From Methylovirgula sp. (GTDB lineage Bacteria; Pseudomonadota; Alphaproteobacteria; Rhizobiales; Beijerinckiaceae): a stretch of DNA of 7,137 bases. The DNA lies in NCBI GenBank assembly GCA_030038595.1, contig JASHSW010000017.1, positions 1 to 7,137 of the forward strand, written 5' to 3'. Within the stretch, counting starts at the first letter, position 1. Every line of letters begins with the position of its first letter. Below the pieces are notes generated by a model. That model did not search any database. It was not told the origin of the DNA and was given only the letters and a program-made list of their open reading frames with translations. The position numbers and the translations under genes are program-made. Below, piece by piece: positions 1 to 5,430 of this stretch.

Positions 1-23
1 GAAACTCCCGATAGTCGCAGCGC

Positions 24-45
24 TCCGCCTTCAGGACAAGGCGGA
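24..45 (+). other. Perfect 8-bp hairpin in the leader upstream of aapJ
   Basis: Seen directly: TCCGCCTT at 24-31 and its exact reverse complement AAGGCGGA at 38-45, with a 6-nt loop (CAGGAC). The stem is GC-rich and is followed by ACAATCTTTCT, which is only mildly T-rich. It could be the terminator of a gene left of the window, or a stem in the 5' untranslated region of the aap operon. It is not a textbook intrinsic terminator because there is no uninterrupted T tract. I see no clear promoter in positions 1-86. Confidence 0.5.
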
Positions 46-86
46 ACAATCTTTCTCCGAGATGCCCAGAGGACCGCGTAGGTTTG

Positions 87-1121
87 ATGTTCAGCGTGCA
101 CCCGTCGAGGAAACTCGCCTCTTTTCTGCTTTGCGTGTTGGCGCTCGCCACGTTCGCGGGCGGCGCTGCAGGCGCGACCCTCGACCGAGTGAAGCAGCGC
201 GGCTACGTGATCTGCGGTTCGAACCCGGGGCTGCCCGGGTTCGGCCTGCCGGACAACAACGGCAACTGGACAGGTTTCGACGTCGATTTCTGCCGGGCGG
301 TGGCGGCGGCGATCTTCGACGATCCCAGCAAGGTGAAGTTCATTCCATTGACGGCCGAGCAGCGGTTCACGGCGCTGCAATCGGGCGAAATCGACATCCT
401 GGCGCATAACACAACTTGGACGCTGTCGCGCGAAGCCGGCCAGGGCTTGCTGTTCACCGGCGTCAATTTCTACGACGGCCAAGGCTTCATGGTCCGCCAG
501 AAGCTCAATATTTCGTCGGCGCTTGAATTGTCGGGCGGCTCGATCTGCGTGCAACAAGGCACGACCAGCGAGTTGAACCTCGCCGACTATTTTCACGCCC
601 ATCAGATGTCCTACGAACCGGTCACCTACGCGACTGCGGACGAGGCCCTCAAAGCCTATGACAGCGGTCGCTGCGATGCGTTCACCACCGATTCCTCGGC
701 GCTTTACGTGGAGCGCGCCAAGCTCGGCGATCCGGACGCGAATATCATTCTGCCGGAGATCATCTCGAAAGAGCCTTTCAGCCCGGCCGTGCGGCAGGGC
801 GACGACCAATGGTTCAATCTCGTGAAATGGGTGAATTTTGCGATGCTCGACGCGGAGGAGGCGGGGATCACCTCGGCCAATGTCGACGAAGACATGCGAT
901 CCGATAGTCCCGAAGTGAAGCGCATCCTCGGACTTGAGGGCGATTTCGGCCAAGGATTGGGCCTCACCAAGGATTGGGCCTATCGGATCATCAAACGCGT
1001 CGGCAATTACGGTGAAGTCTTCGAGCGCGACCTCGGCGATCGCTCGCCCCTGAAGATCAGGCGCGGCCTCAACGCGCTGTGGACGCACGGCGGTATTCAA
1101 TATGCTCCGCCGATCCGCTGA
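87..1121 (+). CDS. aapJ: Periplasmic general L-amino-acid-binding protein AapJ (BztA-like), ABC transporter
   Basis: Solute-binding subunit (SBP_bac_3 type, about 344 residues, normal for AapJ). It captures L-amino acids in the periplasm and delivers them to the AapQM permease. Residues 1-30 form a signal peptide: a basic start (HPSRK), a hydrophobic core, and probable cleavage after AGA before TLDRV. Family features follow: NPGLPGF and NGNWTGFDVDFCRA near residues 46-70, then RFTALQSGEIDIL, NTTWTLSR, YDGQGFMV, GRCDAFTTDSSAL, ISKEPFSP and VRQGDDQWF. The C-terminal signature is RGLNALWTHGGIQYAPPIR, very characteristic of AapJ. The ATG at 87 is chosen; an in-frame TTG lies immediately before it at 84. 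Ribosome-binding candidates are weak (GAGGA at 69-73, TAGG at 79-82). It is first in the operon and ends 33 nt before aapQ. BztA of Rhodobacter (Glu/Gln/Asp/Asn uptake) is the same family, so substrate range is inferred. Confidence 0.94.
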   Translation: MFSVHPSRKLASFLLCVLALATFAGGAAGATLDRVKQRGYVICGSNPGLPGFGLPDNNGNWTGFDVDFCRAVAAAIFDDPSKVKFIPLTAEQRFTALQSGEIDILAHNTTWTLSREAGQGLLFTGVNFYDGQGFMVRQKLNISSALELSGGSICVQQGTTSELNLADYFHAHQMSYEPVTYATADEALKAYDSGRCDAFTTDSSALYVERAKLGDPDANIILPEIISKEPFSPAVRQGDDQWFNLVKWVNFAMLDAEEAGITSANVDEDMRSDSPEVKRILGLEGDFGQGLGLTKDWAYRIIKRVGNYGEVFERDLGDRSPLKIRRGLNALWTHGGIQYAPPIR

Positions 1122-1154
1122 AATGCGCAGCGCTGCGCGGCGGGCGTTCAGACG

Positions 1155-2276
1155 ATGCTAGCCGGCCCGCACTTCGATGCGCGCCGGCGCGGCCTCGCGG
1201 CGCAGGCGTTCTTTCTCGGCGCGCTCGCCTTTCTCGCCTACGCAGTGGCGAGGATCGGCCTCGCCAATATGCGCGCCCGGCATATCCCGGTTGATTTCTC
1301 GTTCTGGAACGAGCCGGCCGGCTTCGACATCGATCAGCATCTCGTCGCCTATTCGGCGGCTTCGACCTATGGCCGGGCGTTCCTTGTCGGTCTCCTCAAC
1401 ACGCTTCTCGTCTCGGCGCTGGGCGTGGTGCTGGCAAGCCTGCTCGGCTTTGCGATCGGCGCGGCGCGGCTGTCGGCGAACATCCTCGTCGGCGGCCTCG
1501 CCGCGCTCTACGTCGAGGCGATGCGCAACGTGCCGCTGCTGCTGCAACTGCTCTTCTGGTACAACATCGTACTCGAAGGCTTGCCGCGGCCGCCGCAGTC
1601 CTGGGCGCTGGCCGGCCATATCTATCTCAGCAACCGTGGCCTCTTTCTGCCGACGCCAATCTTCGCGCCGGCGGCGATCTTGGTGATTGTCGCTTGCATC
1701 GCCGGTCTCGGCATCGCCGTCCTGGCTTGGGCGAAAGGCCAGCCGTTGCTGGCGGCGCTGGCTGCGATCGCGCTTCCGGTTGCGGCCTATTTTGTGGGGG
1801 GCGAACCGATCGGCTTTGCGGCGCCGGTATTCAAAGGCTTCAACTTTGTAGGCGGCACGAGGCTTCTGCCGGAGTTCGTGGCGCTCCTTCTCGGGCTGTC
1901 GCTTTATACGGCGGCGTTTATCGCCGAGATCGTGCGTGCCGGCATCCAAGGCGTACCGAAAGGGCAGGGCGAGGCGGCCGCCGCGCTCGGCCTGCGCCGC
2001 AGGCAAGCCCGCAAATACGTGATCGTCCCGCAAGCCATGCGGCTCATCGTGCCGCCGCTGACCAGCCAATATCTGAACCTCTTCAAGAATTCTTCGCTCG
2101 CCGTGCTTATCGGCTATCCGGATCTGATGCAGGTCTTTGCCGGCACCGTGCTGAACCAGACCGGCGCGGCGGTACCGGTCATCTTCACGACCATGGCCGT
2201 TTATCTCGCAGTATCGCTCGCAACTTCGCTGGCAATGAACCTCTATGACCGCCGCGTCGGCAAGGGCGGCGCCTGA
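1155..2276 (+). CDS. aapQ: Amino-acid ABC transporter permease AapQ (BztB-like)
   Basis: First inner-membrane permease subunit (373 residues, His/Glu/Gln/Arg/opine family). An N-terminal membrane segment lies near residues 15-36. It is followed by a periplasmic stretch with the AapQ-typical GFDI and STYGRAFLVGLLNTLLVS, where the transport fold begins. RNVPLLLQLLFWY and YLSNRGLFLPTP are also family hallmarks, and a long insertion with extra hydrophobic segments separates the two halves of the permease core. The coupling loop that contacts the ATPase is clear: EIVRAGIQGVPKGQGEAAAALG begins at residue 258, with EAA at 273-275, G279 and VIVP at 289-292. The ATG at 1155 has only a weak GC-rich Shine-Dalgarno. 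The stop codon TGA overlaps the aapM start by 1 nt, implying translational coupling. It should pair with AapM as a heterodimeric channel. Confidence 0.94.
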   Translation: MLAGPHFDARRRGLAAQAFFLGALAFLAYAVARIGLANMRARHIPVDFSFWNEPAGFDIDQHLVAYSAASTYGRAFLVGLLNTLLVSALGVVLASLLGFAIGAARLSANILVGGLAALYVEAMRNVPLLLQLLFWYNIVLEGLPRPPQSWALAGHIYLSNRGLFLPTPIFAPAAILVIVACIAGLGIAVLAWAKGQPLLAALAAIALPVAAYFVGGEPIGFAAPVFKGFNFVGGTRLLPEFVALLLGLSLYTAAFIAEIVRAGIQGVPKGQGEAAAALGLRRRQARKYVIVPQAMRLIVPPLTSQYLNLFKNSSLAVLIGYPDLMQVFAGTVLNQTGAAVPVIFTTMAVYLAVSLATSLAMNLYDRRVGKGGA

Positions 2277-3355
2277 TGAGCGCGCTGGCCGAACGACCGC
2301 GGTTTGCGGCGCGCATCGATCCGCTGCGCCGGCTGTTTGCAAGCCCCGCCTCGGTCCTCCTAACGATCGGCTGCCTCGCGCTTCTCGTCTGGGTGCTTCC
2401 CGACCTGCTGCGGTTCTTCGTTTTCGACGCGGTGTGGACGGCAAACGACGGGCTCGCATGCCGCGCGCCGGGAGCAGGCGCCTGCTGGGCCTTTGTCGCG
2501 CATAAACTTCCCTACTTCACCTACGGCGCCTATCCGCTTGCGCAGCGCTGGCGGGTGGATATCGTCTTCGGGATAGGCGCCGCGCTTCTCGGCTGGGTTC
2601 TGATCCCGCGGGCGCCGGCGCGAAAGTTTGGCGGGGGGCTGCTCCTTCTCGTCTATCCGATCTTTGCCTTCGTGCTGCTCGAGGGCGCGCCGGCCCTCGG
2701 ACTGGTTCGCGTATCGAGCGATCTCTGGGGCGGAATCCTAGCGACCTTCGTCGTCGCCGCGTTTGGTATCTTCGTCTCGTTGCCGTTCGGCATCTTGTTG
2801 GCGCTCGGGCGGCGCTCGAATCTGCCGGTGCTGCGGCTTGCCAGTATCGCGTTCATCGAGTTCATGCGGGGCGTACCGATGATCGCCGTGCTATTCATGG
2901 CCGCGACGATGCTGCCGTTGTTTCTTCCCGGCTGGCTGACGCCGGATCGGCTTCTGCCGCCGCTCGTCGGCGTGGCGCTTTTCGCCTCCGCCTATATGGC
3001 GGAAGTGGTGCGCGGCGGCTTGCAAGCCTTGCCGAAGGGACAAAGCGAGGCGGCGCAGGCTTTGGGCTTGCGCTTCTGGGCGCGGCAGCGTCTCGTAATC
3101 CTGCCGCAGGCGCTGCGCCTGGTGATCCCGGCCATCGCCAACACGGTAATCGGCCTTTTCAAGGATACGACGCTCGTCGCGACCGTGGGCATTTTCGATT
3201 TCCTGCGCAGCGTCGATTCGGCCCGGCTCGATCCGCATTGGGCCGGCCCGACCATCACCACCACGGCCTATTCCTTCGCCGCGATTTTTTATTTCGTCTG
3301 CTGTTTCGGCATGTCGCGCTATTCCTATTACCTCGAAAGCCGGTGGCACCCGTAA
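2276..3355 (+). CDS. aapM: Amino-acid ABC transporter permease AapM (BztC-like)
   Basis: Second permease subunit (359 residues), partner of AapQ in the inner membrane. There is a hydrophobic segment near residues 25-50. A periplasmic region follows with [23 protein letters not shown], matching the conserved CWAF...YG.YP...RWR pattern of AapM. Several membrane helices then lead into [16 protein letters not shown] and the EAA loop: [22 protein letters not shown] begins at residue 243, with EAA at 258-260, G264 and the following [17 protein letters not shown] and the C-terminal YYLESRWHP are also typical. Start: the ATG at 2276 overlaps the aapQ stop (TGATG), the usual sign of coupled translation for subunits needed in equal amounts. 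The cysteines in the periplasmic loop (CRAPGAGAC) might form a disulphide, which is inference. Family assignment is firm; exact substrates are not readable. Confidence 0.94.
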   Translation: MSALAERPRFAARIDPLRRLFASPASVLLTIGCLALLVWVLPDLLRFFVFDAVWTANDGLACRAPGAGACWAFVAHKLPYFTYGAYPLAQRWRVDIVFGIGAALLGWVLIPRAPARKFGGGLLLLVYPIFAFVLLEGAPALGLVRVSSDLWGGILATFVVAAFGIFVSLPFGILLALGRRSNLPVLRLASIAFIEFMRGVPMIAVLFMAATMLPLFLPGWLTPDRLLPPLVGVALFASAYMAEVVRGGLQALPKGQSEAAQALGLRFWARQRLVILPQALRLVIPAIANTVIGLFKDTTLVATVGIFDFLRSVDSARLDPHWAGPTITTTAYSFAAIFYFVCCFGMSRYSYYLESRWHP

Positions 3356-3362
3356 GGTCTCG

Positions 3363-4118
3363 ATGTCCGAGAATTCCCCTCCGCAGGATGCCGCCGTCGA
3401 GATCGACGGCCTCGACAAGTGGTATGGCGATTTTCATGTCCTGCGCGACATCAACCTCGTCGTCGGCAAAGGCGAGCGGATCGTGGTCTGCGGTCCGTCG
3501 GGCTCCGGCAAATCGACGCTCATCCGCTGCATCAACGGGCTCGAAGAGCATCAGCATGGCCGCCTCGTCGTCAACGGCATCGAATTGAGGCGCGATCCGG
3601 CCGCGATCGACAAGGTGCGGCGCAATGTCGGCATGGTGTTCCAGCACTTCAACCTGTTTTCGCATCTGACCGTCCTTGAGAATTGCACATTGGCGCCCAT
3701 GCACGTGCGCAAACTGCCGAAAGCCGAGGCCGAAGATCTGGCGCGGCGCTATCTTGCGCGGGTGCGGCTCGCCGAACAGGTGAATAAATACCCGGCGCAG
3801 CTCTCGGGCGGGGAACAGCAGCGCGTCGCCATCGCCCGGGCGTTGTGCATGAGCCCGAGCATCATGCTGTTCGACGAACCAACCTCGGCGCTCGATCCCG
3901 AAATGGTGACGGAAGTGCTCGACACGATCGTCGGCTTGGCCGAGGACGGCATGACCATGGTCTGCGTGACCCACGAGATGGGTTTTGCCCGACAAGTGGC
4001 GGACCGGGTGGTTTTTATGGACGACGGCGAGATCGTCGAGATCGATCGGCCGGAAGCGTTTTTTACCGCGCCGCGCCACGAACGCACCAAGCTTTTCCTG
4101 AGCCGAATCCTACGCTAA
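3363..4118 (+). CDS. aapP: Amino-acid ABC transporter ATP-binding protein AapP (BztD-like)
   Basis: Cytoplasmic ATPase (251 residues) that powers AapJQM uptake; it is expected to dimerise beneath AapQ and AapM. All nucleotide-binding motifs are intact: Walker [10 protein letters not shown] at 44-52, Q-loop glutamine Q94 in VFQHFNLF, signature [15 protein letters not shown] from 147, Walker B IMLFDEP with D171 and E172, D-loop SALD at 175-178, and switch histidine H204 in VTHEMGFA. Length and the ending [20 protein letters not shown] are typical of polar amino-acid transporter ATPases (GlnQ/AapP/BztD group). The ATG at 3363 follows AAGG at 3354-3357, a Shine-Dalgarno that overlaps the aapM stop codon and leaves a 5-nt spacing, so the gene is surely co-transcribed with aapM. 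It is the last gene of the importer operon. Confidence 0.95.
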   Translation: MSENSPPQDAAVEIDGLDKWYGDFHVLRDINLVVGKGERIVVCGPSGSGKSTLIRCINGLEEHQHGRLVVNGIELRRDPAAIDKVRRNVGMVFQHFNLFSHLTVLENCTLAPMHVRKLPKAEAEDLARRYLARVRLAEQVNKYPAQLSGGEQQRVAIARALCMSPSIMLFDEPTSALDPEMVTEVLDTIVGLAEDGMTMVCVTHEMGFARQVADRVVFMDDGEIVEIDRPEAFFTAPRHERTKLFLSRILR

Positions 4119-4232
4119 AAACGCCGCGCCGCGGCAATGTCGATGGTCGGCTTGGCAACTGTCCTTCGAATGTTTCGCAAGCCGTTTCGCCGATACGGAT
4201 AAGCAAAAGCGCAGCAACGCGTCTGGAACCCA
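4119..4232. other. Short intergenic gap between aapP and the DUF4239 gene
   Basis: This 114-nt gap holds a small GC-rich inverted repeat just after aapP: GCCGC at 4123-4127 and GCGGC at 4131-4135 with a 3-nt loop. On the + strand it is not followed by T's, so it is not a convincing terminator for the aap operon. The A-run before it would be a T-run on the other strand, but no minus-strand gene is present there to terminate. I find no convincing -35/-10 pair. The downstream gene may therefore be read through from aap or use a promoter I cannot recognise. Confidence 0.35.
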
Positions 4233-5012
4233 ATGGTCAATTTCTGGCTGACATTGCCTTTGCCGGGCCTGCTTGCCAGCCTGACGCTTTTCTTCTGCGC
4301 AACGGCGGCGATTCTCGTTTGGCTTTCGTTTGGGCCGGTAAGCGGCAAGGCGGTGCAAAGTCTGCATGGCGTCGTTCCGCCCGTTATGGGCGCGATCGCG
4401 GTGATCCTGGCCATCCTCATCGGTTTTCTGGCGAGCGACATCTGGGAGCGCGAACGGGGTGCGGCATCCGCCGTGCGCGCCGAGGCCAATCAGCTCGTCG
4501 CCCTCGATCGGCTCGCCGCGACCTTCGGCCTGCCGCGCACTTCGCTCGACGCGGCAATCCGCTCCTATGCAGCGGCCGTGGTCCAGAAAGAATGGCCGAG
4601 CATGGAACGCCAGCAAGCCTCGCCGGCCGCCGAAAACGCGCTCGACCAGCTCTTCAAGGCGGTTACCGCAGTGAATGCCGATACCGCGAACCGCGGCGAC
4701 CTCGACCGCCTGATGATCAGTACCGCGCTCGAAGTCCGCACCGCGCGCAACACGCGGTTGAATCTCGCCCAAGACCATTCCGAAGACGTCAAATGGCTTT
4801 CCGTGCTGGCGCTGGCGGTAATGACCCAAGTCAGCGTCGCGCTCGTCCATCTCGAGCGCGTCCGGCCGCAGATCGCGGCGCTTGCCGTCATGACCGGCAG
4901 CCTCATTATCGTGATCGGCATGTTGGCGGCGCATGAGCTGCCGTTTTCGACGCCGCTGCCGATTTCGTCGGCACCGATTGCCCATGTGCTGGCGCTCGTT
5001 CCGGGCGGCTGA
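4233..5012 (+). CDS. DUF4239 / bestrophin-like family membrane protein, function unknown
   Basis: A 259-residue integral membrane protein with the layout of the DUF4239 (bestrophin-like) family. There are two N-terminal membrane helices (about residues 8-33 and 49-71, the second ending in FLASDIWER). A charged alpha-helical middle region follows, with the family-like AEANQLVALDRLAATFGLP, a conserved-looking EWPSME at 120-125 and LEVRTARNTRLNLA. Two C-terminal helices follow (about 188-206 and 215-236), and the HELPF element sits after the last helix where family members carry a conserved PF. The ATG at 4233 is preceded by GGAA at 4225-4228, a usable but short-spaced ribosome-binding site. The biochemical role of the family is not established; the name refers to distant similarity to anion channels. 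Nothing in the context ties it to amino-acid uptake beyond proximity. The stop codon lies within a predicted terminator. Gene reality is confident; family assignment is from memory of motifs. Confidence 0.8.
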   Translation: MVNFWLTLPLPGLLASLTLFFCATAAILVWLSFGPVSGKAVQSLHGVVPPVMGAIAVILAILIGFLASDIWERERGAASAVRAEANQLVALDRLAATFGLPRTSLDAAIRSYAAAVVQKEWPSMERQQASPAAENALDQLFKAVTAVNADTANRGDLDRLMISTALEVRTARNTRLNLAQDHSEDVKWLSVLALAVMTQVSVALVHLERVRPQIAALAVMTGSLIIVIGMLAAHELPFSTPLPISSAPIAHVLALVPGG

Positions 5013-5048
5013 TCGCTCGAAGGCGGCCAAGCCGGCGCCCGGTTTTTT
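5001..5048 (+). terminator. Probable intrinsic terminator after the DUF4239 gene
   Basis: CCGGGCG at 5001-5007 is the exact reverse complement of CGCCCGG at 5036-5042, and six T's follow immediately at 5043-5048. The 28-nt interior contains a small possible helix (GGC 5022-5024 with GCC 5031-5033). The left arm covers the last sense codons of the gene and the stop codon TGA (5010-5012) sits in the loop, so ribosomes finishing translation would transiently occlude the stem. The T tract argues for termination; the long loop lowers confidence. It would separate upstream transcription from the dnaE region. Confidence 0.6.
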
Positions 5049-5193
5049 ATGAATTCTTGAAAGTTCCCTAAGATTGAGGTTTTTTCCCCAGTATTAACAA
5101 TGGGATAGAACAGGAACATCGGGGCCTGTCCGATAACGCGATGAACTGGCAGGAGAAACCCCGCGCAAAATATTCGCGATGCGGAGATTAAGC

Positions 5194-5221
5194 TTGACGC
5201 GGAACATAAGTGGAATATAAG
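5194..5221 (+). promoter_or_regulatory. Strong sigma-70-type promoter in front of the microprotein and dnaE
   Basis: The -35 element TTGACG (5194-5199) and the -10 element TATAAG (5216-5221) each match the consensus at five of six positions, with a 16-nt spacer. The sequence just upstream (AAAATATT at 5167-5174, ATTAAG at 5188-5193) is AT-rich for this genome. Transcription would start around 5228, giving a leader of roughly 23 nt before the ATG at 5251. I see no comparable element between 5346 and 5431, so this promoter may also serve dnaE. It is predicted by eye only. Confidence 0.65.
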
Positions 5222-5227
5222 GCGAAC
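5202..5227 (+). promoter_or_regulatory. Candidate LexA (SOS) operator: GAAC-type direct repeat with 11-bp period
   Basis: Seen directly: GAAC at 5202-5205, GAAT at 5213-5216 and GAAC at 5224-5227, separated by exactly 7 nt each time (GAAC-N7-GAAT-N7-GAAC), with similar spacers (ATAAGTG, ATAAGGC). Known: alphaproteobacterial LexA recognises the direct repeat GTTC-N7-GTTC, which reads GAAC-N7-GAAC on the other strand. Here each overlapping pair has one mismatch, in the shared central block. The site covers the promoter spacer and -10 element and reaches the expected start of transcription, where a repressor would block RNA polymerase. A single one-mismatch site would occur by chance several times in a window this size; the three in-phase blocks on a promoter are what make this notable. 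Confidence 0.45.
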
Positions 5228-5250
5228 ATTCGGGCTATCGGAGCCGGCGG

Positions 5251-5346
5251 ATGTTGTCTTTTGTCGAGGATGCTGCGGAGGCCGTCGCGCTTGCCGCCTT
5301 CATTGCTTTGATTGCGCTTCTGGCGCGCGCCGTCGGGGCGAGTTGA
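5251..5346 (+). CDS. Predicted 31-residue single-pass membrane microprotein
   Basis: A small ORF of 31 codons plus TGA. The ribosome-binding site is good: GGAG at 5240-5243, 7 nt before the ATG. The product begins MLSFVEDAAEAV, with acidic residues E6, D7 and E10. A continuous hydrophobic alpha-helical stretch follows at about residues 11-25 (rich in Ala, Leu, Ile, with F17), then R26 and a short tail ending GAS. This is the shape of a single-span inner-membrane peptide with the acidic N-terminus outside and R26 on the cytoplasmic side (topology inferred). It follows a strong promoter carrying a LexA-like repeat and precedes dnaE by 84 nt. Caulobacter SidA, a 29-residue SOS-induced inner-membrane inhibitor of division that acts through FtsW/FtsN, has the same size, location and apparent control; homology is not shown. 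It is not a signal peptide of a longer protein, since the stop is in frame. Confidence 0.6.
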   Translation: MLSFVEDAAEAVALAAFIALIALLARAVGAS

Positions 5347-5430
5347 TAACCCTGTTGAGGGGACGACCGGCGCACTTCTGAGGGGTGAACGGGTCCGCTA
5401 GGATCGGTTTGCACCGCGCACGGAAATCCT

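Larger units (their letters stand above)
5013..5430. other. 418-nt region between the DUF4239 gene and dnaE
   Basis: This stretch contains, in order: the right arm and T tract of the terminator; about 145 nt that is distinctly more AT-rich than the flanking genes, in which I see no gene; a strong promoter-like element at 5194-5221; an overlapping GAAC-type direct repeat; a 31-codon ORF with a good ribosome-binding site at 5251-5346; and an 84-nt leader to the dnaE start. A second T6 run in AGGTTTTTTCCCC around 5077-5088 has no convincing stem in front of it. No tRNA, insertion element or attachment site is visible. Confidence 0.6.

Noticed and set aside
1158..2459. Minus-strand open frame of about 433 codons opposite aapQ and aapM
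   Set aside because: The translation is low-complexity, Arg/Glu-rich shadow sequence; the + strand carries two well-conserved permeases.
4123..4135. GCCGC-GCC-GCGGC hairpin after aapP, possible terminator
   Set aside because: The stem is 5 bp with a 3-nt loop and no following T run on the + strand. The T run exists only on the minus strand, where there is no gene to terminate.
5110..5129. Inverted repeat ACAGG / CCTGT
   Set aside because: Only 5 bp with a 10-nt loop and no T tract; expected by chance.
5141..5191. 16-codon ORF beginning MNWQEKPR just upstream of the promoter
   Set aside because: There is no Shine-Dalgarno before the ATG and no conserved feature, and it ends just before the -35 element, so transcription from the recognised promoter would not include it.
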